Shown piece after piece: positions 17,279 to 25,622 of a DNA stretch of 55,707 bases (positions are counted from its first letter, which is position 1; the number at the start of each line of letters is the position of its first letter). The translations under genes and the position numbers were made by a program. Source of the stretch: Moduliflexus sp964602655. GTDB taxonomy: Bacteria > Moduliflexota > Moduliflexia > Moduliflexales > Moduliflexaceae. Location of the stretch: NCBI GenBank assembly GCA_964602655.1, contig CAZRSF010000040.1, forward strand, positions 1 to 55,707, in the 5' to 3' direction. The notes below the pieces were generated by a model. It worked only from the letters and a program-made list of their open reading frames with translations. It did not search any database and was not told the origin of the DNA.

Positions 17279-17308
17279 CATCAGACATCTCTGTTGAGAT
17301 GCCTGATG
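17279..17308. terminator. 13-bp stem-loop downstream of the GT47-like gene
   Basis: CATCAGACATCTC (17279-17291), loop TGTT, then 17296-17308, with one mismatch. It lies 70 bases after the stop in a 259-base gap, a suitable place for transcription termination, although only a weak TATTATTATT follows. Confidence 0.45.
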
Positions 17309-17422
17309 AGGGGTCTATTATTATTGAGGCGAGCATAAGAAAAATAATCATCGCTCAATTTCAGCCCTGTCACGGTTTAAAACCCTAACATGACTTATTA
17401 AAAATCAACGTTCGCATCAATG

Positions 17423-17448
17423 ACTGGCGAATAGCCTTATCCGCCAGT
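17423..17448. promoter_or_regulatory. small inverted repeat upstream of the SGNH gene
   Basis: ACTGGCG (17423-17429) and CGCCAGT (17442-17448) form a 7-bp inverted repeat ending 19 bases before the next ATG. It could be an operator or a leader hairpin; no protein can be named. Confidence 0.25.
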
Positions 17449-17467
17449 ACGTCAATCGCGACTAACA

Positions 17468-18493
17468 ATGAATGATCGTGTCAATATGATGAAAAAATGG
17501 AGCATTAACATTGCAGTTTGCATGATTTCCAGCATCATAAGCGTGGGATGCTTGGAATTTGCTGTTCGGTGGTTTTTCCCAATGTACAATCCGGTCGGCA
17601 TGGTAAAATTTCTGACATTTTCTCCTGATACGAATGGAGTCCCATTAGGCGCTCCTAACACGACGACACGGCATTGGGATTCTGCCGGAGATTTTGATGT
17701 GACTGTCAGTTTTAGTAAATACGGCTTTAGGGATGCCAAAGATTTTCTCCACGCAAAGGGAAATGCGCTATTTGTTGTTGGAGATTCCTTTAGTTTCGGC
17801 TATGGAGTGGAAGAACAGGAACGGTATTCGAATGTCTTAGAAACAATGCTATCCATCCCGATTTACAATCTCAGCATTCCTACAGATATTGATGGGTATG
17901 AGAAACTTATTATGTATGCCCAAAAACTCGGAGCAAACATTCCGCATCTGATTCTTGGAATTTGCATGGAAAATGATTTGAAGGATTACGATGAGGTTGA
18001 TGAGCAGAAAGTTCCGCGTGATGGAGTCTTGTTTGCGTTCAGACAGTGGCTCGCAACTCGATGGGCTTTATATAATGCTGTGTCGAATACGACTCATCAG
18101 AGCCGTAAATTACAACGCATCGTTGAAAGGCTCGGAATATTTACAAAGTATCCGGAACCTTCTGCGTCTGTCGTTTCTGAAAATGTCGTAGACAGTTCGG
18201 TCAATCGGCTTGTTGAACTGAGAAACCGATGTCATGTGCCTCGAATAACCGTGTTGATTGTTCCTTCAAGAGCATTATGGGTCGGAGATAAACAAGAAGA
18301 CGCTGCTCAAAATCACCTGGCGTTTATTGCCAAGCTTCAAGGGCATAAATTCGATGTGCTTGATCCGTTTTCTGCCTTTAACGAGCAAATAAACCCGGTG
18401 CAATATTATCATTTCAAGCATGATGGGCATTGGAATATACACGGACATCAAAAAGTCGCTCACGTGTTATATGATCATCTCCAAGTGCAATAG
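17468..18493 (+). CDS. membrane-anchored SGNH/GDSL-hydrolase-like protein
   Basis: A 341-residue protein with an N-terminal membrane anchor (about 12-30) and a predicted extracytoplasmic SGNH fold. The nucleophile block is VVGDSFSFGYGVEEQERY (S107), the form seen in polysaccharide O-acyl transferases and esterases. Block III may be GICMENDL. The terminal dyad lies in HDGHWNIHGHQ (D319/H321 region), like the D-x-HW-N-x-x-G pattern of AlgJ/AlgX- and DltD-type proteins. Within a glycan cluster, O-acetylation or deacetylation of the polymer is the likeliest role. ATGs at 17486 and 17489 are alternative starts. Confidence 0.75.
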   Translation: MNDRVNMMKKWSINIAVCMISSIISVGCLEFAVRWFFPMYNPVGMVKFLTFSPDTNGVPLGAPNTTTRHWDSAGDFDVTVSFSKYGFRDAKDFLHAKGNALFVVGDSFSFGYGVEEQERYSNVLETMLSIPIYNLSIPTDIDGYEKLIMYAQKLGANIPHLILGICMENDLKDYDEVDEQKVPRDGVLFAFRQWLATRWALYNAVSNTTHQSRKLQRIVERLGIFTKYPEPSASVVSENVVDSSVNRLVELRNRCHVPRITVLIVPSRALWVGDKQEDAAQNHLAFIAKLQGHKFDVLDPFSAFNEQINPVQYYHFKHDGHWNIHGHQKVAHVLYDHLQVQ

Positions 18494-18539
18494 AATGCCA
18501 ATTACCTCTGAAAAGACAACGAATTGGTATGCCGAAGTT

Positions 18540-18562
18540 GTGTTTCGGCGAGGGCGAAACAC
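18540..18562. repeat. 8-bp palindrome with conserved loop, second copy of shared element
   Basis: GTGTTTCG, loop GCGAGGG, CGAAACAC: perfect 8-bp arms. It contains the 16-mer also found at 17162-17177. It is located just before the next gene's preferred start at 18575. Confidence 0.6.
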
Positions 18563-18574
18563 CGGTATAGCCTT

Positions 18575-19567
18575 ATGACAAATCAGTTGATGTTTCACAT
18601 TATTTATACGCCAGGAACAGTAAAATATCTCCGGTTATTCACTCGCAGTTTATTGAAATGGCTGCCGTGTTCGTTTCGCCTCGTGTCGAACGGGTGTTCT
18701 CAAGAAGAAGTTCGATTATTACGCGCGTTCTCCCAACAACATGCTCAGTTGGAATTGTTGCTGCTTCCTTGGAATACGTTGCGATCTCATCCCAAAGTCC
18801 TGAATTATTTGCAACGTCAGGAATCATCGGATTTTTTTTGTTTTTTGGATTCCGATATTTTTGCGACCGGCAATTTTTTAAGCAACCTCACGGATGCGCT
18901 TCAAGAGAGCAACGCCATCTTTTCAGGAATACCGTTTTGGCAGAATGCCGAGGAATGCGTATGGAAAAATTACCTGACGGAAATATCAGGACTTCATGCG
19001 ACCGCCGAAGATGGTGGCGTGTTGGGGACGACCTTTTTTTCAGTCTACGACAATCGAATGCTGACGGAATGTATCGGTTCGACAGGCATTTCGCTCAAGG
19101 CATATGAATGGCGCAAAATTCCGCAGGCTTATCAGGCGATGCTCACCCGAACCGATAGAAAAGCCCGCTATTACGATACCGCGAAATTATTGAATATCGT
19201 ACTGCGCGAACGTGGAGCGACATTGCGATATCAGAATCTTTCGTCCCTTCAACATATCGGGGGATTTTCAGCCGTTGAGGCGCGCGAGATGACCGCCAAA
19301 CGACGTCTCAAATCGTTCAAAGGGTCATTGAATATTCTTCGAGATTGGCTCTTTTATCGCCGGTCTTTTTATTATTTTCAGCGAAATTTACAGCAAATCG
19401 AATCATATAAACGCTATTTTTCTTCTCTTTTGCGCCATCTTTTCGATAAGACGCCATTAGGCCAAATACCAACAACCGATCCGCAGCAACGCGAACATCT
19501 TGAATGGATAGCTGCGCAAATTCGTATATTATACGACGAGTTCGCCGATGAATTGGATGAGAAATGA
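18575..19567 (+). CDS. putative GT-A glycosyltransferase with DSD motif, family unassigned
   Basis: 330 residues. A strand-like FFCFLDSDIFATGNFL holds a D92-S-D94 motif in the position of the metal-binding DxD of GT-A enzymes. The sequence ahead (FHIIYTPGTVKYL, RLVSNG) resembles the start of GT8/GT2-like folds, but I do not recognise a named family. The open frame continues upstream to 18524 through the palindrome, so ATG 18575 was chosen. The stop overlaps the next start as ATGA, which argues for co-translation with the GT4 behind it. Confidence 0.65.
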   Translation: MTNQLMFHIIYTPGTVKYLRLFTRSLLKWLPCSFRLVSNGCSQEEVRLLRAFSQQHAQLELLLLPWNTLRSHPKVLNYLQRQESSDFFCFLDSDIFATGNFLSNLTDALQESNAIFSGIPFWQNAEECVWKNYLTEISGLHATAEDGGVLGTTFFSVYDNRMLTECIGSTGISLKAYEWRKIPQAYQAMLTRTDRKARYYDTAKLLNIVLRERGATLRYQNLSSLQHIGGFSAVEAREMTAKRRLKSFKGSLNILRDWLFYRRSFYYFQRNLQQIESYKRYFSSLLRHLFDKTPLGQIPTTDPQQREHLEWIAAQIRILYDEFADELDEK

Positions 19568-20637
19568 CACAGTTATTGCTTTTTAACCTGGCGACCGATG
19601 CCGATGATTCCGCGTTGGGGTTTGCCGTCTCATGGATTGCAGAACTCGCGAAACATGCCTCTGGCATTGACGTGATTACGATGCGAGCAGGCCGTTTCGA
19701 TCTGCCAGCGCATGTGCGTGTTTATTCAGTCGGGAAAGAACGCGGGAACAGCGAATTCCGCCGGTGTATCGAATTCTATCGCATTCTCTTTCTATTATTG
19801 CGACAGCATCGCTATGACGGCTGTTTTGCCCACATGATGCCGCTGTTTGCCGTGATGGCTGCGCCGTTTTTGCATCTGAAAAAAATTCCGATTGTCTTGT
19901 GGTACGCGCATAAATCTGTGACGCCGATGTTGCGCATCGCGACAAGGCTTGTTCATCGAGTGGTGACATCTGTCCCGGAAGGGTTTCGGGTAAAGACAGG
20001 TAAACTTCGCGTGGTCGGACAGGGCATTCCGACGGATATGTTTTTGCTATTGCCAGGCAATCGCAGAGGGAAGTCTTTATTTTCAATCGTAATGGTCGGG
20101 CGCATTTCTCGATTCAAGCGGATCGACCTGTTATTCGAGGCATTGGACGTCATTAAACGCCGCGCTCCCGAAGTCGAACTTTCCGTGAAAATCATTGGCG
20201 AACCGTTGACAGATATCGATTATGACTATGCTGAACGCCTCAGAGAGCAGGTATGCGCTGAACACCTTGAAGAACTTGTACAGTTTACCGGGAAAATAGC
20301 ATTTTCGGAGATCGTGCCGCGCTATCAAGAGGCGGATTGCATCGTCAATCTATGTCCGACTGGCGCGATTGACAAAGTGGTCTTAGAAGCGATGAGCTGC
20401 GGCGTCGTTCCCTTAGTAACAAATCGCTCGTTCTATAATGTTTTCAGCAAGGAACTCGCGGAGTTATGCGTCACAGAAGATTCCAGAGAACTCATTGCAT
20501 CACGTATTCTGGCGATTCGAATGCTCTCAACAGACGAGCGGCAGAATATAGGAAAACAATTGCGGTCTATTGTTATTCATGAGCATTCCTTAACGGCATT
20601 GGCCGAAAAAATTCTCCATGAATGCGTCACCGTATAA
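19564..20637 (+). CDS. GT4-like glycosyltransferase with altered EX7E motif
   Basis: A GT-B protein of 357 aa. The donor half contains MVGRISRFKRIDLL, VQFTGKIAFSEI and TGAIDKVVLEAMSCG. In the usual EX7E motif the first glutamate is replaced by Gly, while the second (VVLE) is kept. The N-terminal half is shorter and more diverged than its neighbours. It may still be active, since only the second Glu is strictly conserved in several GT4 groups, or it may be specialised. ATGA overlap upstream. Confidence 0.8.
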   Translation: MTQLLLFNLATDADDSALGFAVSWIAELAKHASGIDVITMRAGRFDLPAHVRVYSVGKERGNSEFRRCIEFYRILFLLLRQHRYDGCFAHMMPLFAVMAAPFLHLKKIPIVLWYAHKSVTPMLRIATRLVHRVVTSVPEGFRVKTGKLRVVGQGIPTDMFLLLPGNRRGKSLFSIVMVGRISRFKRIDLLFEALDVIKRRAPEVELSVKIIGEPLTDIDYDYAERLREQVCAEHLEELVQFTGKIAFSEIVPRYQEADCIVNLCPTGAIDKVVLEAMSCGVVPLVTNRSFYNVFSKELAELCVTEDSRELIASRILAIRMLSTDERQNIGKQLRSIVIHEHSLTALAEKILHECVTV

Positions 20638-20671
20638 GAGATATTTCCCTCTGGAATTTATCAAAAACGTT

Positions 20672-21847
20672 ATGAATATTCGAAGCTCAGAACACACGGT
20701 CAACATTTTTCATCTGATGAAAATGAAAGGGGTTTCCGGCTCGGAAAATCATTTGCTCTCTCTGCTTCGCGGAATGGATCGCCGCGAATTTTGTTTTCAT
20801 GTCGGCATCCTGGCCGAATTGCGCCATATTCCACTCTTACAAGGCTATCGGCAAACCCTAATAGAGGCGGGCGTTGCTGTCTCCTTTTTTCCAATGAGGA
20901 AATTCCTCGATCTCTCGCTCATTCTGCGCTTACGGCGTTACATGCGTGAGCATCGGATCGAACTGGTTCATACCCATCTGATTCACGCCGATCTATATGG
21001 CACATTAGCCGCAAAAGCGGCGCGCATTCCGACCATCATCTCCTCTCGCCATAACGATGACCGTTTTCGTCGCCATATTTTGCTGATCTGGTTGAATCGC
21101 CTACTTGCGCGTTGGCAGACCAAAATCATTGTTATTTCCGATTGGGTCGGTCGTTTTTTGCAAGAGGTCGAAGGAATTCCTGCTGCAAAAATCGCGCGGA
21201 TTCATTACGGCCTTGAATCCAAACCGATTGAAGCGTTTGCTGATCCGGCGTATATTCGCCAGCAGTTCCAGATTCCCGACGGCGTGCCGATTCTCGGCAC
21301 GATTGGCCGCTTGACCGCGCAAAAAGGGCAGATATATCTGCTCCAGGCCGTCAGCCTCATCAAAAAAGACATCCCGGATGTGCGTGTCGTTATTATTGGA
21401 GAGGGCGAATTACGAAGCGATCTCGAACAGCACGCGAAAACGCTTGACATTACCACGCAGGTTATCTTTACCGGTTCTCGTAACCATCGTGAGACCATTC
21501 GTCTGTTATCCGGAATGGATGTGTTCGTGTTTCCTTCGCTCTGGGAAGGGTTTGGCTTGGTTTTATTAGAGGCGATGGCCTTAAAAAAAGCGATTGTCGC
21601 CTCGAATGTCAGCGCGATTCCTGAATCTGTCCAGGATGGCAAGACTGGAATTCTTGTTCCGCCCCAAAATAGTCAGGCGCTTGCCGAGGCGAGCTTACGA
21701 TTGTTAAAAAATCCAGAATTCGCTCAAACAATGGGAACAAGCGGCTATGTCAGGTTGCAACATTCTTTTTCTGTCTCTCAGATGGTTCGAAATACTGACT
21801 CTCTTTATCAAACATGTCTGAATAGACAAGGCAAGTATGACCAATAG
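20672..21847 (+). CDS. GT4-family glycosyltransferase
   Basis: A 391-residue GT-B enzyme. It has MKGVSGSENHLLSLL at the acceptor loop and a VHTHLIHADLYG strand. The donor domain shows GTIGRLTAQKGQ and EX7E in WEGFGLVLLE, then SNVSAIPE. This is a complete and typical GT4. ATG 20672 is preferred; an in-frame ATG at 20618 would overlap the previous gene by 20 bases and add 18 non-conserved residues. It overlaps the following membrane-protein gene by 11 bases. Confidence 0.88.
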   Translation: MNIRSSEHTVNIFHLMKMKGVSGSENHLLSLLRGMDRREFCFHVGILAELRHIPLLQGYRQTLIEAGVAVSFFPMRKFLDLSLILRLRRYMREHRIELVHTHLIHADLYGTLAAKAARIPTIISSRHNDDRFRRHILLIWLNRLLARWQTKIIVISDWVGRFLQEVEGIPAAKIARIHYGLESKPIEAFADPAYIRQQFQIPDGVPILGTIGRLTAQKGQIYLLQAVSLIKKDIPDVRVVIIGEGELRSDLEQHAKTLDITTQVIFTGSRNHRETIRLLSGMDVFVFPSLWEGFGLVLLEAMALKKAIVASNVSAIPESVQDGKTGILVPPQNSQALAEASLRLLKNPEFAQTMGTSGYVRLQHSFSVSQMVRNTDSLYQTCLNRQGKYDQ

Positions 21848-23675
21848 CAGAGTACGCCGTTTTTTTATGCAAGGAGTACGTCAACATATTTCTCTTGTTG
21901 GCTACATGACTCTGTTATTCCTGATGACTTTTTTTGTTTCATCATCGTATCGAGGTATTTATGCCGACGATCTGCCGCGTTATATCCAGTGGGCAGATGC
22001 GATTTATTTTCAGGAAGGTCTTGAAGGCCATGAGGGGATGTCTAATCCTGAAAAATCTATTGCGTCGATTTTTCTTTCTGCAAGTATTGCGCTCGCGTAT
22101 TATGTCGTCGGTCATACGTTATTAGCCCTTCACCTCTTTCCATTCCTCTTTGCGCTGGCAACGCCATTACTTTTTTTTGGGCTCTTACGGCGCATTTTAC
22201 AGCATGATCTCTGGGCGTTTTTCGGGACGATGGTTTATATTGTGTATCCGACCAATCCGGTCTGGCTCAATCAAACCTTTGCAGAACCAATCTTTGTGTG
22301 TTGGTTTGTCCTCACAATGCTCATCGTCGAATATGCCAAAGAGCATCCTCGTCTCCTCATCTTGGCAGGAATCACCACCGCCTTTATGGTCACGGCTCGC
22401 CTCTTTGACGGCTTGGTGTTTACAGCGTTTACGCTGTTGGCAATTCTCTATGAGCATCGAAAAAAATTTCCATTCATGCCTTTCGTCTTCGCAATCGTCT
22501 CATTTTTGAGCGTCATACTGCTCTGTCCTTTTCTTTTCGGGTTTTCATTCGCGCGATATTATGAATACGTTCACTTCATGTTGACAAAGGACACTCTCGC
22601 GGTCAACTATGTCGGCGACAGTTCCCCCTTAGCTTTAACCATTATCGCCTCTAAGACATTTATTCGATGGTATCTCGGTGGTCCGTTCGCAATCGGAGTT
22701 TGTATTATTCTTGGGATCGGAACTGTGGCGACCATCAAAAAAAATGTCGTCTTTCCCGTGATTGGCGTGACAGGTTATTCGGCGTTCTTGCTCTTCATTT
22801 TAGGAGGGAGAGGAATAGAGCCGTTGTTGACGCGGCTCGGTTCGAAGATGCTGCCGGGGCTGGTGATTCTGCTGATTGTCGGAGGCAAAACACTGGTTGA
22901 TCGAATGGCGCAGACGGCACGGCCTCGAAAAATCCTTTTGTCTCATCTGGTCAGCGTCCTGTTTTTTGGGGGAATCGCCGCCATGTCATTTCGAACAAAC
23001 CAGGCGTTCTTTGGGCTGGTGGCGGACATTATTCCGGCTTCATCGCTCTGGAAAATCATCGAGAAGAACCCGCCGCTGCCAGTTGGACGGCAATTTTATA
23101 GCATCGAATTTCGAGAAAGCGTGTATAAATCTGTGTTAGGGAATTACCGTCCGTCATATCGCTCTCTTTTAGCGAAAAAAGCCTGGGATGCCAATGAACC
23201 GGATATTGCGCGACAAATGGCGGATTTTTCCTATTATACCGCATTTCGCGATGAACAATGGAAAACAGATGCGTTTCGAGTCGAAGGAACCTCGCCGCTC
23301 TGGACGCCCGCGCATCCCGATAGGATCGGCGCATTTCCAGCAGAATCGGATGGAACGGTGATCTATAAATTTTCATTTCCGCAGCCTGTTCGAACCGTCA
23401 CCATTAGCGATGTGCATTCGCAGTGGGAGCCTGGCGATATTGTCCGTCTATGGATTTCGGAGAATGGAACGGATTGGACGATGCAATATGACGATGATAT
23501 TCGTTATAAAAAGACGTATTACCACAATAAGATCGAATACCGCCCGAACGGTATCTCGGCATTGTATGTAAAATACTATTTTTATGCCGGAGATCAGTCG
23601 CGAGCCAATGACGACAATCGGGGCGCGTCATTGGAACAATTTTCGCTGGCAGCGGCGTTTGCTCGCGCTGACTGA
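21837..23675 (+). CDS. polytopic GT-C-type protein with C-terminal discoidin-like domain (paralogue A)
   Basis: 612 residues. The first membrane helix (about 20-37) is followed by an acidic GIYADDLPRY motif (D44/D45) typical of GT-C enzymes, then about ten membrane segments to roughly residue 390. The C-terminal extracytoplasmic region ends in a beta-rich, discoidin-like domain (about 480-607: RTVTISDVHSQWEPGD, RLWISENGTDW, DDNRGASLEQF). The next gene has the same order and shares the PASSLWKII/PASTIWQII linker and the DDNRGASL terminus. Predicted role: transfer of a lipid-linked sugar outside the membrane, with the terminal domain binding glycan. Confidence 0.75.
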   Translation: MTNSRVRRFFMQGVRQHISLVGYMTLLFLMTFFVSSSYRGIYADDLPRYIQWADAIYFQEGLEGHEGMSNPEKSIASIFLSASIALAYYVVGHTLLALHLFPFLFALATPLLFFGLLRRILQHDLWAFFGTMVYIVYPTNPVWLNQTFAEPIFVCWFVLTMLIVEYAKEHPRLLILAGITTAFMVTARLFDGLVFTAFTLLAILYEHRKKFPFMPFVFAIVSFLSVILLCPFLFGFSFARYYEYVHFMLTKDTLAVNYVGDSSPLALTIIASKTFIRWYLGGPFAIGVCIILGIGTVATIKKNVVFPVIGVTGYSAFLLFILGGRGIEPLLTRLGSKMLPGLVILLIVGGKTLVDRMAQTARPRKILLSHLVSVLFFGGIAAMSFRTNQAFFGLVADIIPASSLWKIIEKNPPLPVGRQFYSIEFRESVYKSVLGNYRPSYRSLLAKKAWDANEPDIARQMADFSYYTAFRDEQWKTDAFRVEGTSPLWTPAHPDRIGAFPAESDGTVIYKFSFPQPVRTVTISDVHSQWEPGDIVRLWISENGTDWTMQYDDDIRYKKTYYHNKIEYRPNGISALYVKYYFYAGDQSRANDDNRGASLEQFSLAAAFARAD

Positions 23676-23742
23676 AGCAACAAGTACATACGACGTTTGA
23701 TGTCATTATCCGAAGTGTATCGTGAATAAAAGGGAAATATTT

Positions 23743-25614
23743 ATGAAAAGTATCTTGCAATCAAAAAGGGGAAATGTTGCGGTATTTATTGCTCTGTTCG
23801 CTCTTTCGATAGCGGCAAATTCTTTTTATCGAGGAATCGCGCATGACGAAGGTTTAGGCGGCTATTGCAACGGCGCGACAAGAATCCTCAACGGAGGACC
23901 GCTGGTCACTCCGGGAAACGAAGACGAAGATAGTCGTTATCCCGCACGTCTGCTTTATATGATTTTTATTGCCATTAGCGTCAAACTCGTGGGATGGAAT
24001 TTATTCGCCCTCCATCTCTTCCCGTATCTTATCCAACTGCTCAATCCATTATTATTTTTTATCGTGGCGCGCCGATTTTTTAAGAATGATTGGTGGGCAT
24101 TGAGCGGAACCTTGTTGTTTCTTGTACATCCGTTTAACGTTGTTTTCTTAAATCAGCAATATAGCTCGCCATTCTTTGATTTTTTCTTGCTGGTATTGGT
24201 CATCTTCTTTCAACGTTCGCTGGACAATCCGAAGCAGTTGATCTGGTTTGGAATATGCTCATCATTATTACTCTTCACGCGACTTGAAGACGGCATCATT
24301 TTTGTGTCATGGCTCTATATTGCATACCTGCTGCATTGCCGCAAATACCTTCCTTGGAGATGGCTTGCCGCAAGTCTGGGAGCATTATTCGCGACACATA
24401 GTCTTGCGGCTTGGTATTTTCAATTTCCCCTGTCGTATCCTGTCTATGCGATTATCCGAATCTTGCATATTCAGGAGGGGCGTGGGGCAGGCATGTCGTT
24501 TATTGCATTAACAACGTTGGCTGTCAAAATTTTTATGACCTGGTATTTTGGTGGAAAACTCTTTGCGCCCTTTGTTGCCGCATTGCTTATCATCGGAACA
24601 GTCGAACAGTTCAAACGCCATATCTACTATCTGATCAGTATCTTTTTCCCACATTTTCTCTTTTTGTTATTCGTGTATAATGGAAGACATGATATTGGCA
24701 TGATTCCCCTGCCTCAGACAGTGATTCCGTTCCTTCTGCTTGTGTTGACGGGGATTCGGACGATGAACGCGTTTTGCCTGATGTTTATGAAAAGGCGCCT
24801 CTCCTTTTTTCGAGTTCGACAGATCGAAAAAACGCCCGCTTTTGCGAATCTGATTTCAATTGTCGCCATTGTAGCGCTTATCGGAGTTTTTTCAATAAAA
24901 GCGTTTCAATTAGGTTATCTTATTCAGGATATGATCCCGGCTTCGACAATATGGCAGATTATCAAGACCAATCCTCCCTTGCCAGGCAATCTGTCGTATA
25001 AAGAGCCTATCATACGATTGACTCCAGAGATTAACCTTCCGATTAAACTTCGCGAAGAAATCTATCGAAGTGTATTAGGAAAATATCGCGCTGAAAATTT
25101 CGAGGTCATCGGTCAATACGTGGCTGACAACCATATTTTCGAACGCGAACTGAACCAGACTGATTTCTCCTATGTGGACACATACGATTCGAAAGAACGC
25201 TGGGAAGCCGACCGCCGAAATGTTACCGGTGACTCACCGCTTTGGAATCAACAATTTTCCGGAAGAATCGGCGCGTTTCCATTGCATGCTTCCGGCTCGT
25301 TCGAATATCATTTTACCTTTCCTGCCCCGATCGAATACGTGATTATTCAAGATGCGCACAGCCAATGGGGGCCGGAAGATCGTATTCGATTGTGGACATC
25401 GCCGGACGGAAGAGCATGGACAGCGCGGTATAACGATACGCGCACACGATATAAACATGATCGGTATTACCAATTTTTTGATGAAGAGTTCGATGGGCAG
25501 ACATCGTTGTTTATCAAGTATGAGTTTTATGCCGGTGACGCTGAGCGAAAAGGGGACGACAACCGGGGCGCAAGCCTTGACGAATTCGGCCTGCTTGTAA
25601 AATATAAAAAATAG
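23743..25614 (+). CDS. polytopic GT-C-type protein with C-terminal discoidin-like domain (paralogue B)
   Basis: A 623-residue paralogue of the preceding protein. The acidic motif is RGIAHDEGLGGY (D35/E36), with a second acidic cluster NEDEDSRYPAR behind it. The membrane domain is followed by IRSVLGKY-like linker sequence and the discoidin-like end (IIQDAHSQWGPEDRIRLW, SPDGRAWTARY, DDNRGASLDEF). The frame is also open from GTG 23722; ATG 23743 was chosen because GGGAAA lies just upstream and the extra residues are not shared with the paralogue. Tandem duplication with divergence is evident. Confidence 0.75.
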   Translation: MKSILQSKRGNVAVFIALFALSIAANSFYRGIAHDEGLGGYCNGATRILNGGPLVTPGNEDEDSRYPARLLYMIFIAISVKLVGWNLFALHLFPYLIQLLNPLLFFIVARRFFKNDWWALSGTLLFLVHPFNVVFLNQQYSSPFFDFFLLVLVIFFQRSLDNPKQLIWFGICSSLLLFTRLEDGIIFVSWLYIAYLLHCRKYLPWRWLAASLGALFATHSLAAWYFQFPLSYPVYAIIRILHIQEGRGAGMSFIALTTLAVKIFMTWYFGGKLFAPFVAALLIIGTVEQFKRHIYYLISIFFPHFLFLLFVYNGRHDIGMIPLPQTVIPFLLLVLTGIRTMNAFCLMFMKRRLSFFRVRQIEKTPAFANLISIVAIVALIGVFSIKAFQLGYLIQDMIPASTIWQIIKTNPPLPGNLSYKEPIIRLTPEINLPIKLREEIYRSVLGKYRAENFEVIGQYVADNHIFERELNQTDFSYVDTYDSKERWEADRRNVTGDSPLWNQQFSGRIGAFPLHASGSFEYHFTFPAPIEYVIIQDAHSQWGPEDRIRLWTSPDGRAWTARYNDTRTRYKHDRYYQFFDEEFDGQTSLFIKYEFYAGDAERKGDDNRGASLDEFGLLVKYKK

Positions 25615-25622
25615 CGGTTGAT

